Below the pieces are notes generated by a model. The model ran no database searches. It saw only the letters and a program-made list of their open reading frames with translations, and was not told the DNA's origin. Source: Bacillota bacterium (GTDB taxonomy: Bacteria > Bacillota_I > Bacilli_A > Acholeplasmatales > UBA5453). From it: a DNA stretch of 37,672 nt. A program made the position numbers and the translations under genes. The stretch spans positions 1-37,672 of the forward strand of contig JAEZHT010000008.1 of NCBI GenBank assembly GCA_023436805.1, written 5' to 3'. Numbering within the stretch: position 1 is the stretch's first letter; each line of letters begins with the position of its first letter. Of this stretch, positions 24,060 to 33,707 are shown piece after piece.

Positions 24060-25751
24060 ATGTTATATCCTAAAGAAAATCAAAGACGTTTGGTCATATC
24101 ACTGAATGGGTTATGGGCATTTGATTTCACACCCAACCCACAACCAGAAATGCCTTTAAAGTCCAACCTAATGATGGGTGTTCCGGGTAGTTTTAATGAT
24201 GTTTTCACCGAAATCAAAGCCCGAGATTATGTTGGAAAAGTTTGTTATGAACGGCAGATATTTATCCCTGAACACGCACTTAATGATACTTGGATGATTC
24301 GATTTGGGGCAGCACCACATCACGCCAAAGTGTATTTGGATGGCGTATTGGTTACAAGTCAAGAAGGCGGGTTTTTACCGTTTGATGTAAAGATTGAACA
24401 ACCCAAACCGAAGATGAGATTGACAGTTATTTTAGATAACAGACTCAATTTTCAATCGTTACCTATGGGAGAATGCATAGAAACCCCTCAAGGCGACAAA
24501 CAACTCATCTATTTTGACTTTTTTAATTATGGTGGATTACACCGCGATGTGTGGTTATATCGATTACCGAAAGACCCAATCGAAGATATCTTTATTCAAA
24601 CCAAACACCAATTTGATCAAGCTCAAGTATTCTACGACATAACTACCCAAGATACTACAGTCCACATTGAAGTGATTGACCCTGATGGCCAAATCATTCA
24701 AACCAAAGCAGGTGCCAAAGGCGTCATCGAAATTATGAATCCACGCATTTGGGACATATATCAGGGGAACCTCTATACGTTAAGGGTGACCACCACAGGG
24801 GATTTATATGAACAAACGTTTGGTATCCGTGAAATTGAAGTGAAGGACCAACAATTGTTTTTAAACCACAGACCGATATTTTTAAAAGGGTTTGGGATGC
24901 ATGAAGATCATGAAATTATGGGCAAAGGCAACCACCCCATCATGAATGTCCGTGATTTTGAACTCCTCAAATGGATTGGTGCGAACTCATTTAGAACCAG
25001 TCATTACCCATACGATGAACAAATGTATGACATGGCAGACCACTATGGCATTTTAGTCATCGATGAAATACCCGCTGTAGGGATGAATTTCTGGGGCCCA
25101 AGAGAAGTATTTATCGAATCACGTGTTAATGAAGAAACCTTAATGAACTATCAAAAACAATTTGAAACATTGATCCATAGAGACAAAAATCACCCATCCG
25201 TCATCATGTATTCGCTTGCGAATGAAGCGAACACACATGAAACAGGGGCGTATCCATTTTTCAAGCAAGCATTTGATTTTGTCCGTTCGAAAACAGATTT
25301 ACCACTCATGATCGTTGAAAATGTGACCGCTGAAGTGAATTTGGTCGCACAGTTTGCCGATGTCATCGGCATCAATCGATACCATGGTTGGTATACCGAT
25401 TTTGCGGATTTATCGGTGATAGAAGCTCAAATCAAACACTCAATCAGCTCGTATGTAACCAAATTCAATAAACCTGTGGTGTTGACTGAGTTTGGTGCAG
25501 ACACCCTTGCAGGGTTACACACACTCCCAGCGCTGGCATTTTCAGAAGAGTTTCAACATGAGTTTATTGAAACCTATTTAAGTGCCATTGAAGGGATGCC
25601 TGGGTTGGTAGGTACCCATGTTTGGAATTTCGCTGATTTCCAAACCAAACAAGGATTGACCCGCTTTCATGGCAATAAAAAGGGCGTGTTTACGAGAAAT
25701 CGTCAACCAAAAATGGTTGCGCATACCTTGAGAAGACATTGGCATAAATGA
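24060..25751 (+). CDS. uidA: Beta-glucuronidase (glycoside hydrolase family 2)
   Basis: This 563-residue enzyme has the GH2 order of sugar-binding domain, Ig-like domain and TIM barrel. The acid/base glutamate is E389 in SLANEAN and the nucleophile is E477 in LTEFGAD. The C-terminal GNKKGVFTR carries the N-x-K glucuronate-recognition motif (N539, K541), which separates beta-glucuronidases from beta-galactosidases. FRTSHYPYDEQMYDMAD is a family hallmark. There is no signal peptide, so it acts in the cytoplasm on imported glucuronides. Start after TGTGGAGGTATCT. No uptake gene is adjacent. Slightly short against the E. coli enzyme (about 600). Confidence 0.92.
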   Translation: MLYPKENQRRLVISLNGLWAFDFTPNPQPEMPLKSNLMMGVPGSFNDVFTEIKARDYVGKVCYERQIFIPEHALNDTWMIRFGAAPHHAKVYLDGVLVTSQEGGFLPFDVKIEQPKPKMRLTVILDNRLNFQSLPMGECIETPQGDKQLIYFDFFNYGGLHRDVWLYRLPKDPIEDIFIQTKHQFDQAQVFYDITTQDTTVHIEVIDPDGQIIQTKAGAKGVIEIMNPRIWDIYQGNLYTLRVTTTGDLYEQTFGIREIEVKDQQLFLNHRPIFLKGFGMHEDHEIMGKGNHPIMNVRDFELLKWIGANSFRTSHYPYDEQMYDMADHYGILVIDEIPAVGMNFWGPREVFIESRVNEETLMNYQKQFETLIHRDKNHPSVIMYSLANEANTHETGAYPFFKQAFDFVRSKTDLPLMIVENVTAEVNLVAQFADVIGINRYHGWYTDFADLSVIEAQIKHSISSYVTKFNKPVVLTEFGADTLAGLHTLPALAFSEEFQHEFIETYLSAIEGMPGLVGTHVWNFADFQTKQGLTRFHGNKKGVFTRNRQPKMVAHTLRRHWHK

Positions 25752-25790
25752 TTGTTAAAACCAATTCGATTTAAACTTAGTGTACCCTAT

Positions 25791-25820
25791 AAAGTCATGG
25801 AAAACCATGACTTTTCTTTT
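25791..25820 (+). terminator. Intrinsic terminator after uidA
   Basis: AAAGTCATGG (25791-25800) pairs perfectly with CCATGACTTT (25805-25814) around AAAA, then TCTTTTT. Confidence 0.92.
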
Positions 25821-25918
25821 TCAAAAAGATATGTTAAGTGCCTTAATTTAAAAGCATTTTTTTTGGTGTCTATTTGCTTTTTATGGTATCTTTGGGTTAC
25901 ATGAGAGGTATTCAAAAG

Positions 25919-27241
25919 ATGTCTACATTGAAGAAAGAAATTGGCCTGTTTGGTGGGATATCGATCCTTGCAGGCATCATGATTGGTTCTGGTATATTTG
26001 TTTTTGGCAGTTCGATTTTACAACGTACAGGTTATTTGTTAGGATTATCCTTACTCGCTTGGATATTGGGGGGGCTATTAACCTTGGTATCCGCCCTGAC
26101 TTACGCTGAACTCGGTACGATGTTCCCTGAAACCGGGGGCTACTATGTATATCTAAAAAGGGCTTATGGGAAGAAAGTGGCCTTCTTAAGTGGATTGATG
26201 AACTTTGTATTATCTTCTAGTGGGTCAATCGCTTTACTCGCTTTAGCCTTCTCGGAAGTATTGAATTATATCGTGCCTTTGGGCGTGTTTTATAAATGGG
26301 TCGCTGCTTTGGTGATTGTATTGTTATCGGTGATTAACTATGTCGGACTCAAAGCAGGTACTTGGGTTCAAAAAGTATTTTTGATTGCGAAAATCATCCC
26401 GATTATCGGTATCATCATTGTAGGGATATTCATGGGAACCGCATTCCCAGACTTATCCTTTACTACAAGTGAACCCGTGGGATTTTTCCAATTACTAACG
26501 ATGATTGGATTTGGTGTGGTCGGTACGTTATGGGCGTATGAAGGTTGGACCAACCTCAATACCGTAGCAGGCGAGATGAAGGATGTCAAAAAAGACTTAC
26601 CAAAGGCGTTGTCTATCTCAACGATTGGGGTTTCTGTCATTTATGTGTTATTCATTTTCTCCCTTTACCGAATCTTAGGTGCAGCAACCACCATCTCATT
26701 GGCCGAAGGTGAAGCGGTATTACCGATTCCAGCGATGATGAGTCTCTTTGGTGAAACGGGTATGAGAATTGTATTTTTTTCTATCTTGATTTCCATATTT
26801 GGATCACTCAATGGCTCCATCATGGTATTCCCTAGGGTATATTACGCGATGGCAGAAGACCAAGTTTTCTTCAAAGCTTTCAAGAAAGTGGATGAAAGGT
26901 TCAAAACCCCAAGCATCGCGATTTTAGGGTCGGGTGTGATGGCGTTAATTCTACTCGTGTCTAATTTCCAAGACTTACTCACGTTTGTTGTCTTTGGTGG
27001 GTTAATATTCAACACACTCATATTCTTCTCGATCTATCTATTTAGAAGACGTTCACCTGAGTTGAATCGACCTTATAAAGTCATTGGATACCCTGTCGTA
27101 CCAGCATTAGCCATCTTAGGGATGTTGTTATTGATTGTGTCAACCTTGGTTGAAAGTTTGGTACCATCCTTGATTGGTTTTGGGGTATTGATTATGGGGT
27201 ACTTCCTGTATGATATTTTCCTTAAAGTTAGAAAAGTATAA
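25919..27241 (+). CDS. APC-family amino acid permease
   Basis: This 440-residue permease has about 12 TM helices. It opens with the APC signature FGGISILAGIMIGSGIFVFG (unwound TM1 substrate site) and has TLVSALTYAELGTMFPETGGYYVYLKRAYG in TM2-3, typical of L-type/YjeM-YkbA-like amino acid transporters. Start set at 25919 because GAGAGGTATTC precedes it. The longer in-frame option has no ribosome site. No T-box or other amino acid riboswitch is seen in 25821-25918. Substrate unknown. Confidence 0.9.
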   Translation: MSTLKKEIGLFGGISILAGIMIGSGIFVFGSSILQRTGYLLGLSLLAWILGGLLTLVSALTYAELGTMFPETGGYYVYLKRAYGKKVAFLSGLMNFVLSSSGSIALLALAFSEVLNYIVPLGVFYKWVAALVIVLLSVINYVGLKAGTWVQKVFLIAKIIPIIGIIIVGIFMGTAFPDLSFTTSEPVGFFQLLTMIGFGVVGTLWAYEGWTNLNTVAGEMKDVKKDLPKALSISTIGVSVIYVLFIFSLYRILGAATTISLAEGEAVLPIPAMMSLFGETGMRIVFFSILISIFGSLNGSIMVFPRVYYAMAEDQVFFKAFKKVDERFKTPSIAILGSGVMALILLVSNFQDLLTFVVFGGLIFNTLIFFSIYLFRRRSPELNRPYKVIGYPVVPALAILGMLLLIVSTLVESLVPSLIGFGVLIMGYFLYDIFLKVRKV

Positions 27242-27263
27242 GGCGGAGTAATCCGTCTTTTTT
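27241..27263 (+). terminator. Intrinsic terminator after the permease gene
   Basis: AGGCGGA (27241-27247) pairs with TCCGTCT (27252-27258) around GTAA, followed by T6. The arm begins at the last base of the stop. Confidence 0.8.
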
Positions 27264-27358
27264 TCTAAATAAAGGCAGATTTAGGTGTTACCTTTAGGCG
27301 AATCTCACCATGAGAAACATAAAATATCGTATAATGATGAAAAAGGGGATAGATTTTT

Positions 27359-28570
27359 ATGATCATCAAACCAACACTAAGAAACAATTTATTTTTAAAT
27401 GCGCATCCAGTGGGTTGTGCACAGTATGTCGAAGATTTATTCGCCGAAGCGAAACAACTGCCTAATTTCAATGGACCTAAACGTGTCCTCATCATCGGTG
27501 GTTCATCAGGCTATGGGTTATCGAGTCGTGTGACATTGGCTCAAAATGCTCAAGCATCGACCATCAATGTGTCTTATGAATCTAAACCCAAAGATCAAAG
27601 AACAGGTACGGCAGGGTATTGGAATAATGTGGCTTTCTTAAAACAAGTCCAAGCCTTGGATTCTAAACATTATGACATCATTGGCAACGCCTTTAGTCAT
27701 CAAACCAAAGCCATCACCATTCAAAAAATCAAAGAAACCTTTGGACAAATCGATTTACTGGTGTATTCCTTAGCCTCAGGGGCTAGACCCAACCCAGATA
27801 CGGGTGAAGTGGTGTATTCAGCCATCAAGCCGATTGGTGAAGATTTAAATGGTAAAACGGTTGATATCGCAACCAAAGAAATCAGAGATATTTACATCAA
27901 AGCAGCGACCCCTGAAGAAATCAAAGGCACCGTTTATGTCATGGGTGGCGAGGACTGGCAACTTTGGGTAAATGCACTTGAAAAAGCGGGTTGTATTGCT
28001 GAGGGGTTTAAAACCATTTCATATTCGTATGTAGGTAGTGGCGCGATGGATAGAATTTACCGTAGTGGCACGATTGGTAAAGCCAAAGACCATTTAGAAG
28101 ATACCGCCTTATCGATGAATACTTGGCTTAAAGACAAATACCAAGGTGAAGCTGTGATTTCATCTTCAAAAGCAGTGACGACCAAAGCCAGTGTATTCAT
28201 CCCTGGGTTTGTCTCATACATTTCATGCCTATTTGAAGTGATGAAACAACTCGGGAATCATGAATCCATCTTAGCCCATAAGCATCGCTTATTTAAAGAT
28301 ATGGTGTATGGAGACAAACGTTTGGTTGACCATAAAAACAGAATTCGGGTTGACCACTATGAAATGGAACCGAAGGTACAAGAACAAACCAAACAATTAT
28401 TAAAACAATACCAAGATGAATCGATATTCAAATTATCGGGTACGCAGTTATTTCTTACCGAGGTACACCATAACAATGGATTTGGTTATGAAAACATCGA
28501 TTATGAACAAGATGTATCATTAGAATCTTTAATACCAAAGTTAGACAATTTATTCGATTACAACGAATGA
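27359..28570 (+). CDS. fabV: NADH-dependent trans-2-enoyl-ACP/CoA reductase (FabV/Ter)
   Basis: This 403-residue enzyme fits the FabV length of about 400. The Rossmann loop IGGSSGYGLSSR (47-57) and the active-site pair Y234-x8-K243 in IYRSGTIGKAK are the FabV/Ter signature. It reduces the trans-2 double bond of enoyl-ACP or enoyl-CoA in fatty-acid elongation, and FabV types are known for triclosan tolerance. The start follows AAAAGGGGATAG. It is not in a fab cluster. Confidence 0.94.
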   Translation: MIIKPTLRNNLFLNAHPVGCAQYVEDLFAEAKQLPNFNGPKRVLIIGGSSGYGLSSRVTLAQNAQASTINVSYESKPKDQRTGTAGYWNNVAFLKQVQALDSKHYDIIGNAFSHQTKAITIQKIKETFGQIDLLVYSLASGARPNPDTGEVVYSAIKPIGEDLNGKTVDIATKEIRDIYIKAATPEEIKGTVYVMGGEDWQLWVNALEKAGCIAEGFKTISYSYVGSGAMDRIYRSGTIGKAKDHLEDTALSMNTWLKDKYQGEAVISSSKAVTTKASVFIPGFVSYISCLFEVMKQLGNHESILAHKHRLFKDMVYGDKRLVDHKNRIRVDHYEMEPKVQEQTKQLLKQYQDESIFKLSGTQLFLTEVHHNNGFGYENIDYEQDVSLESLIPKLDNLFDYNE

Positions 28571-28581
28571 TTAAGTAAAGA

Positions 28582-28607
28582 GCCATTGGACGCCAATGGT
28601 TTTTTCT
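28582..28607 (+). terminator. Intrinsic terminator after fabV
   Basis: CCATTGG (28583-28589) pairs perfectly with CCAATGG (28593-28599) around ACG, then T6. Confidence 0.88.
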
Positions 28608-28781
28608 TTGGAAGACCTTATATAAGGGGTATTGTTGTAAAGTTCTAATAATGTTCACACTTCATTCAAAAAGACATCCTTATAATGTGATACAATGATA
28701 AATAAAGTAGGGCATATGAATACTTGACACTATTTTATTAACAAATTCTCGGCTCAAATACATATAAAGGGGTATCGTTCT

Positions 28782-31466
28782 ATGAAACAACTGATCAAAA
28801 AACCTTGGTTAATAGGCATCGCGATTACAACCATCCTGTCATTGATTTCACTCATCCACCTGTGGGTGTTATCGTTGGATTTACTTTCACCCTATGACAC
28901 AGAAAACTTCTTTTCTTTAGCGAATGATATTTCTAATGGTGGGGTTTTGGTTATATTCTCCTTGGTGGTTGTCGTATTATTTTATTTATCATTAACGACC
29001 ATCCTAATATCGATCATTGGTACCATTCGAAAGAAAACTTGGGGGATGATGCCTTCGGTCTTTTTCTTATTGGTTTTTGAAAGCACCTTGATTGTATTCC
29101 ATGTCATCAATACACTGATTTCAACATTCGCACTCATATTACTCATTATAAGCATTGTTTTGGTCATTTCTTTGGTGGTTTTATTGGTTTATCGTAAAAG
29201 ACTGTTGAATGGCAGTACACCCAATCCAATAGTAGAAATTAAACCTTTGGGTAAAGCCATTTTAAGGACAGTATTGATCATTGATGTCATTTCCATACTT
29301 GTTTTTATGACGACCTTTGTCGTACCTTTATTTTCATTGACCGATACATCCCCAGACTACCACGCCATCATTATTAGGGCATTGTTCTTTGGTGACACAA
29401 ACCTTGAAATCATTTCATGGTTCATCGTGAATTTCACTATTTTATTGGGTGTATTTCTCTATTTCTCAGATATTATTTCCCACTATTTCTTTGATCAAGA
29501 ACGTTTCATTCAAAAATCTCGTGTATTGATTAACGCGTTATTCGTAGCCACTTTGGTATTCTTCATCGCTGGATTGGCACTGAATATCTATTATACCTTA
29601 GAGGGTAATGAAGTCGTGACCTTCGCCTTCATTCCCATCGCGATGATGGTATTTGTGATATTTGCTTTCGCAGTCTTAAAAGGGAAATACCACATTGATC
29701 ATCCAATGAAGTACAAGCAGTTTAAGTTGAAATACGCCAAAATCGAACCGTTGATGTATGTGATTTTACTCACAGCGGTTACGGTATCGTTATTATTCAT
29801 GCCAATCATCGTGATGCAAATCACATTCGGAAACTTTGAGTATACCGTCCGTTTAACCGGCCTCAATATCTTATTAGATTATCCAAATCTAGACCCGGGT
29901 TACCGTATGGTGGCTTATGTCTTGGTTGTGATGTTGATCTCCTCAGGGCTCAGCTTGGTGATTGCTATCAGCAGTTATTTATCGAACTTTAAGCAATTCA
30001 ATTCGATCGTTAAAATGGCAACCATCGTCAATGTGTTCTTTGTCTTCATCATCGCGATTTCGGGGTATTATTTCCAAATCGCTCAAGAAATCAATCAAGC
30101 AGTGATGCTCGATATGTTTGATTTTTATGGCATCACATTGCCTGAAGGTTTAGAATATGTATACGACATTGGTACCGATACGATTTATATATTGATCGCT
30201 TCTGTTGCTGTACTGATTTTAATGTTTGTGAGAAAAGCTTTTGAACAACCAACAGAACCTCTCTTCGCAACCCCACTTCCACAACAAGAAGAAACCGAAA
30301 CATCTGTTGAATCTACTTCAAAAACATCATCCGAAGCTGAAGCTGTGGTGACTTCATTTGACCCATGTCCAGCGTTTACCGATTTGGATGCGAAAGCAGA
30401 ACAATTCAAAGCCGATATCGAAAATCGTTATACTCAAAAAACCGCACATACGACACTCAATCAATTGGTGAACTTTGTCGTCGATTACGCTAAAAACTCC
30501 AGACTGCATTTATCCTATACCCCAGAAGACATCGCGACATTTGTCGCAGGTATGGGTGCTTCAAAGCTATCGATTTTACAAGGGATGTCAGGGACTGGGA
30601 AAACCAGTTTACCGAAGATTTTCGCTGAGGCGGTTTACGGAAACTGTGACATCATTGAAGTTGAATCTTCCTGGAAAGATAAAAATGAACTCTTAGGTTA
30701 TTACAACGAATTCTCCATGAAGTACTCCCCTAAGAAGTTCACCCAAGCGCTTTATAAAGCTGCGTTAAACCCAGATATCTTTACATTCATCTTGCTTGAT
30801 GAAATGAACCTATCGAGAATTGAATATTATTTCTCAGACTTCTTATCCTTGATGGAAAATGAAGAACACCAAAGAGAAATCAAACTCATCAACATCAAAC
30901 TTTCAAGAAAAGTCGAAGGCGAAGATTTTGAATACCTCGCCTTAAATGAAGGCCATACATTGAAGGTACCAAAGAACGTTTGGTTCATTGGTACAGCCAA
31001 CAGAGATGAATCGACCTTTGTTATTTCCGATAAAGTGTATGACCGTGCCCACACAATGAATTTCACGAAACGTGCACCAAAAGTGAGAAACTACGCTTCA
31101 CCGATGGATAAACAATTTTACGATTATGAAACCATGAACCGCTTGTTTGTGGATGCGAAAAAACAAGGCAATTTTGATGCAGAAAACAGTGAATTGATCA
31201 AAGCAGTAGAAGCATTGCTCGCCCCATTCAACATTTCATTTGGTAACCGTATTTTGAAACAAATCGAAGAATTCGTCAACATATACCAAGCGTGCTTCGA
31301 TAAGGAAAATGTGGAAAGTGAAGCCGTTGAAAAAATCATTTTAAGTAAGGTTGTAGCGAAGCTTGAAACGAAGACATTAGATGACAAAGAAAAACTTGAA
31401 CAAGAATTTACGAAGTTAAAACTACACCAATGTGCCGCCTTCATTAGACGACTTGATAATGACTAA
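28782..31466 (+). CDS. Membrane-anchored AAA+ ATPase, McrB/MoxR-like
   Basis: This 894-residue protein has about 12 TM helices in the first 490 residues, then a polar linker rich in Glu, Ser and Thr (about 495-540). An AAA_5/McrB-type ATPase follows: Walker A GMSGTGKT (601-608), Walker B FILLDEMN (D673, E674), sensor-1 GTANRDES (737-744) and the arginine-containing SDKVYDRA shortly after. McrB proteins proper have a DNA-binding N-terminus and NTAD for GTP, but this protein has a membrane domain and NRDE. The FSDFLS and DRAHTMNF neighbourhoods match AAA proteins paired with DUF2357-type partners. Start after AAAGGGGTATCG. The next gene starts within 12 nt. Confidence 0.85.
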   Translation: MKQLIKKPWLIGIAITTILSLISLIHLWVLSLDLLSPYDTENFFSLANDISNGGVLVIFSLVVVVLFYLSLTTILISIIGTIRKKTWGMMPSVFFLLVFESTLIVFHVINTLISTFALILLIISIVLVISLVVLLVYRKRLLNGSTPNPIVEIKPLGKAILRTVLIIDVISILVFMTTFVVPLFSLTDTSPDYHAIIIRALFFGDTNLEIISWFIVNFTILLGVFLYFSDIISHYFFDQERFIQKSRVLINALFVATLVFFIAGLALNIYYTLEGNEVVTFAFIPIAMMVFVIFAFAVLKGKYHIDHPMKYKQFKLKYAKIEPLMYVILLTAVTVSLLFMPIIVMQITFGNFEYTVRLTGLNILLDYPNLDPGYRMVAYVLVVMLISSGLSLVIAISSYLSNFKQFNSIVKMATIVNVFFVFIIAISGYYFQIAQEINQAVMLDMFDFYGITLPEGLEYVYDIGTDTIYILIASVAVLILMFVRKAFEQPTEPLFATPLPQQEETETSVESTSKTSSEAEAVVTSFDPCPAFTDLDAKAEQFKADIENRYTQKTAHTTLNQLVNFVVDYAKNSRLHLSYTPEDIATFVAGMGASKLSILQGMSGTGKTSLPKIFAEAVYGNCDIIEVESSWKDKNELLGYYNEFSMKYSPKKFTQALYKAALNPDIFTFILLDEMNLSRIEYYFSDFLSLMENEEHQREIKLINIKLSRKVEGEDFEYLALNEGHTLKVPKNVWFIGTANRDESTFVISDKVYDRAHTMNFTKRAPKVRNYASPMDKQFYDYETMNRLFVDAKKQGNFDAENSELIKAVEALLAPFNISFGNRILKQIEEFVNIYQACFDKENVESEAVEKIILSKVVAKLETKTLDDKEKLEQEFTKLKLHQCAAFIRRLDND

Positions 31467-31477
31467 TGGGTGATGCT

Positions 31478-33031
31478 ATGGATAAAAAACAGCTCGATGC
31501 CTATCAGCGATTTTCATCGTTGCTTTCAGGGATTGAAACCTTTGTTGAAAAACACCCGATACTCACTTATATAGAATTCGATTACTACGTGGTCCATGAC
31601 ATGACCTTGTTTTCGATTGAACCCGAGTTTGATTTTGAACAACTCGACCATTCGATTCAAGTGGTTAAGAAATCGATGCCAGCTTCTAAACGAATATTCA
31701 ATAAACCCATCATCGTACTCAAAGATACCGATGATGTTTTACCCGTAGAAAACGCCAGAATCATCAACCAAAATACCCTTTTACACCTGGCTAACCACAG
31801 CCAACATGTCTCTAATTTAACCAAATCCGGGGTTAGACCTAGAAAGCTTTTGACCCGTATTTATGAAGATGACTACGCGATTTTCGAGAACGTTATATTT
31901 TGTAACTACATCGATGAAGTACTCCATTTTGTCAGTAAAAACAGACGTATCCTAAACAGCGTAATTTATGCTTCAGACATCATGGAATTCAATTTACTAG
32001 AAAAAGCCAATCACTTGAAATACTTCCTCGCTTTAGGAAAACTGCATACCGGTTATATCCGTGATTTCAGTCAATTCTTTAATCTATCCAAAGCGATGCT
32101 CAATGAATTATTGGGTCTAACCAAAGTCATTCAACCGAGATTGAGTAAACCGGTATATAAGAAAAATAGTCACCGAAATCCCAATCTACCACTCAAAAAG
32201 ACCAATATTTTCTTGATGCAGAAAGATTATAAAGTGGTCTATAAAGCCTATAAGTATTTACTCAATACACCCAATAGCACACCTAAAGAAATACAAGCAG
32301 TGGATTTGGACAAGTTTAGAAAAAACTATATGCTTTACATCCAATTGTTATCGATATTCGCGGCAGGACATTTTAACTTTGTGTTGGATTCAAAAACAAA
32401 GATGAAACTCAATGCTCTCGATGTGACTTTCACATTTAAGGATTGGAAACTCAACATTCAAAACCTCAACAATGAAGGCGTCCTCATTTATTTTAAGAAA
32501 GATCAAGCGTATCGTATGATGATTGTTGGGTCTGACACCGATGCAGAAACCATTCGTGTTCAAAAGCTGAGACGTCGCTTACATGAAGTGATTGTGGTTA
32601 ATCCACTCGACGATGATTATAACAAACGTGAAGATGTGTATATCAGTATGTCTGATATCGATTCCTTCAGACGTCTCCAACAAATCCTACTCCGTGGGAT
32701 GATCCACAGTGATACCGAACGAACCTTTTGTCCGTTTTGTGGGGGACATCTAGAGAAAAATAAGCGTCACGATTATCATCAGTGCAGTGATTGTTTGACC
32801 CAAATCAAAACTGGGGTTTGTCCAGATACCAAACAAGCGTATCTTTATACGGATACACCACACCGAAGAAAACAAATGAACATCGGTTCGCTATCGGCTG
32901 AAAACGACCAATGGTACTATGAAAGACAAGTAGAGTCACTCATGTATTTTAGAAACATCACCAAGATTGACCCAGATGGGAAAATCATTTGTCCACATTG
33001 TCATAAAGTGCATAAAGAAACGATTTTATAA
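31478..33031 (+). CDS. Zinc-ribbon partner of the AAA+ protein, DUF2357-like
   Basis: This 517-residue soluble protein has no TM or signal peptide. Residues about 115-150 (RKLLTRIYEDDYAIFENVIFCNYIDEVL) resemble the conserved region of DUF2357 proteins that accompany McrB-like ATPases. The C-terminal part has a zinc ribbon, C418-x2-C421 and C436-x2-C439, and a second CPHCHK pair (C505, C508) at the very end. No PD-(D/E)xK nuclease motif is apparent, unlike McrC. ATG at 31478 follows GGGTGATGCT. ATG at 31466 overlaps the upstream stop (TAATG) but lacks a ribosome site. The DUF2357 link is weak and inferred. Confidence 0.68.
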   Translation: MDKKQLDAYQRFSSLLSGIETFVEKHPILTYIEFDYYVVHDMTLFSIEPEFDFEQLDHSIQVVKKSMPASKRIFNKPIIVLKDTDDVLPVENARIINQNTLLHLANHSQHVSNLTKSGVRPRKLLTRIYEDDYAIFENVIFCNYIDEVLHFVSKNRRILNSVIYASDIMEFNLLEKANHLKYFLALGKLHTGYIRDFSQFFNLSKAMLNELLGLTKVIQPRLSKPVYKKNSHRNPNLPLKKTNIFLMQKDYKVVYKAYKYLLNTPNSTPKEIQAVDLDKFRKNYMLYIQLLSIFAAGHFNFVLDSKTKMKLNALDVTFTFKDWKLNIQNLNNEGVLIYFKKDQAYRMMIVGSDTDAETIRVQKLRRRLHEVIVVNPLDDDYNKREDVYISMSDIDSFRRLQQILLRGMIHSDTERTFCPFCGGHLEKNKRHDYHQCSDCLTQIKTGVCPDTKQAYLYTDTPHRRKQMNIGSLSAENDQWYYERQVESLMYFRNITKIDPDGKIICPHCHKVHKETIL

Positions 33032-33044
33032 GAGGTATGAAGTC

Positions 33045-33674
33045 ATGAAAAAAATCGATATTGAAAACTGGGACCGTAAGCAAACCTACGAATTTTATAA
33101 GGATTTTAGCCAACCCATGTTCAGCATCACGGTATCGCTCGATGTCACCAAACTCTATCAAGCAGTTAAAGAAAAACACACATCGTTTTACTTCAGTTTT
33201 ATGCATATCGCGATGAAAGTCTTAAATGAAATCGATGCTTTTAAATACAGATTTGATGGAGAAACACCAGTCATTTATGATACAATTCACCCATCATATA
33301 CAGACTTAATACCAAACACTGAACGCTTCAAAATAGTAACCATAGACTATATTGAAGATCGAAATCAATTTATCCAAGAAGCCAAACAAAAATCGAATCT
33401 TCAAGGAGATACCTTCATCGATTTATCCAAAGAAGCAAGGATGGATTTGGTCTATATATCGACCTTTCCTTGGGCCACATTCACACAGATATCACACGCG
33501 AATAACCCTAATTCGAAAGACGCAGTACCCCGATTAACTTGGGGGAAATATGAAGATATAAATGGTATTAAATGGATGCCGCTATCGATCGAAGCCCACC
33601 ACGCTTTTGTCGATGGGTATCATGTAGGAAAGTTCATCCAACGTTTACAAGAAGCACTCCATCAAGAAAAATAG
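33045..33674 (+). CDS. Chloramphenicol acetyltransferase-like (CatA family) protein
   Basis: This 209-residue protein has the normal length for type A CAT trimers. The catalytic motif HHAFVDG (185-191, general base H186) is intact, and DRKQTYEFYKDFSQPMFSIT near the N-terminus matches the CAT start. It could acetylate chloramphenicol or another hydroxyl substrate. CAT-like genes in environmental genomes are often not resistance genes. It follows the zinc-ribbon gene by 13 nt with AGAGGTATG upstream and shares its transcript, but a functional link to the AAA+ system is uncertain. Confidence 0.85.
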   Translation: MKKIDIENWDRKQTYEFYKDFSQPMFSITVSLDVTKLYQAVKEKHTSFYFSFMHIAMKVLNEIDAFKYRFDGETPVIYDTIHPSYTDLIPNTERFKIVTIDYIEDRNQFIQEAKQKSNLQGDTFIDLSKEARMDLVYISTFPWATFTQISHANNPNSKDAVPRLTWGKYEDINGIKWMPLSIEAHHAFVDGYHVGKFIQRLQEALHQEK

Positions 33675-33707
33675 AAGTGGCCACATTGGCTACTTCTATT
33701 TTTTTAA
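33669..33707. terminator. Bidirectional terminator between cat-like gene and minus-strand gene
   Basis: The 14-nt arm 33669-33682 pairs with 33688-33701 (one G-U pair) around ACATT, followed by T7. It overlaps the stop codons of both convergent genes. Confidence 0.9.

Noticed and set aside
25821..25918. T-box or amino acid riboswitch before the permease
   Set aside because: The leader is under 100 nt, has no T-box sequence (TGGGTGGTACC-like) and no terminator/antiterminator pair.
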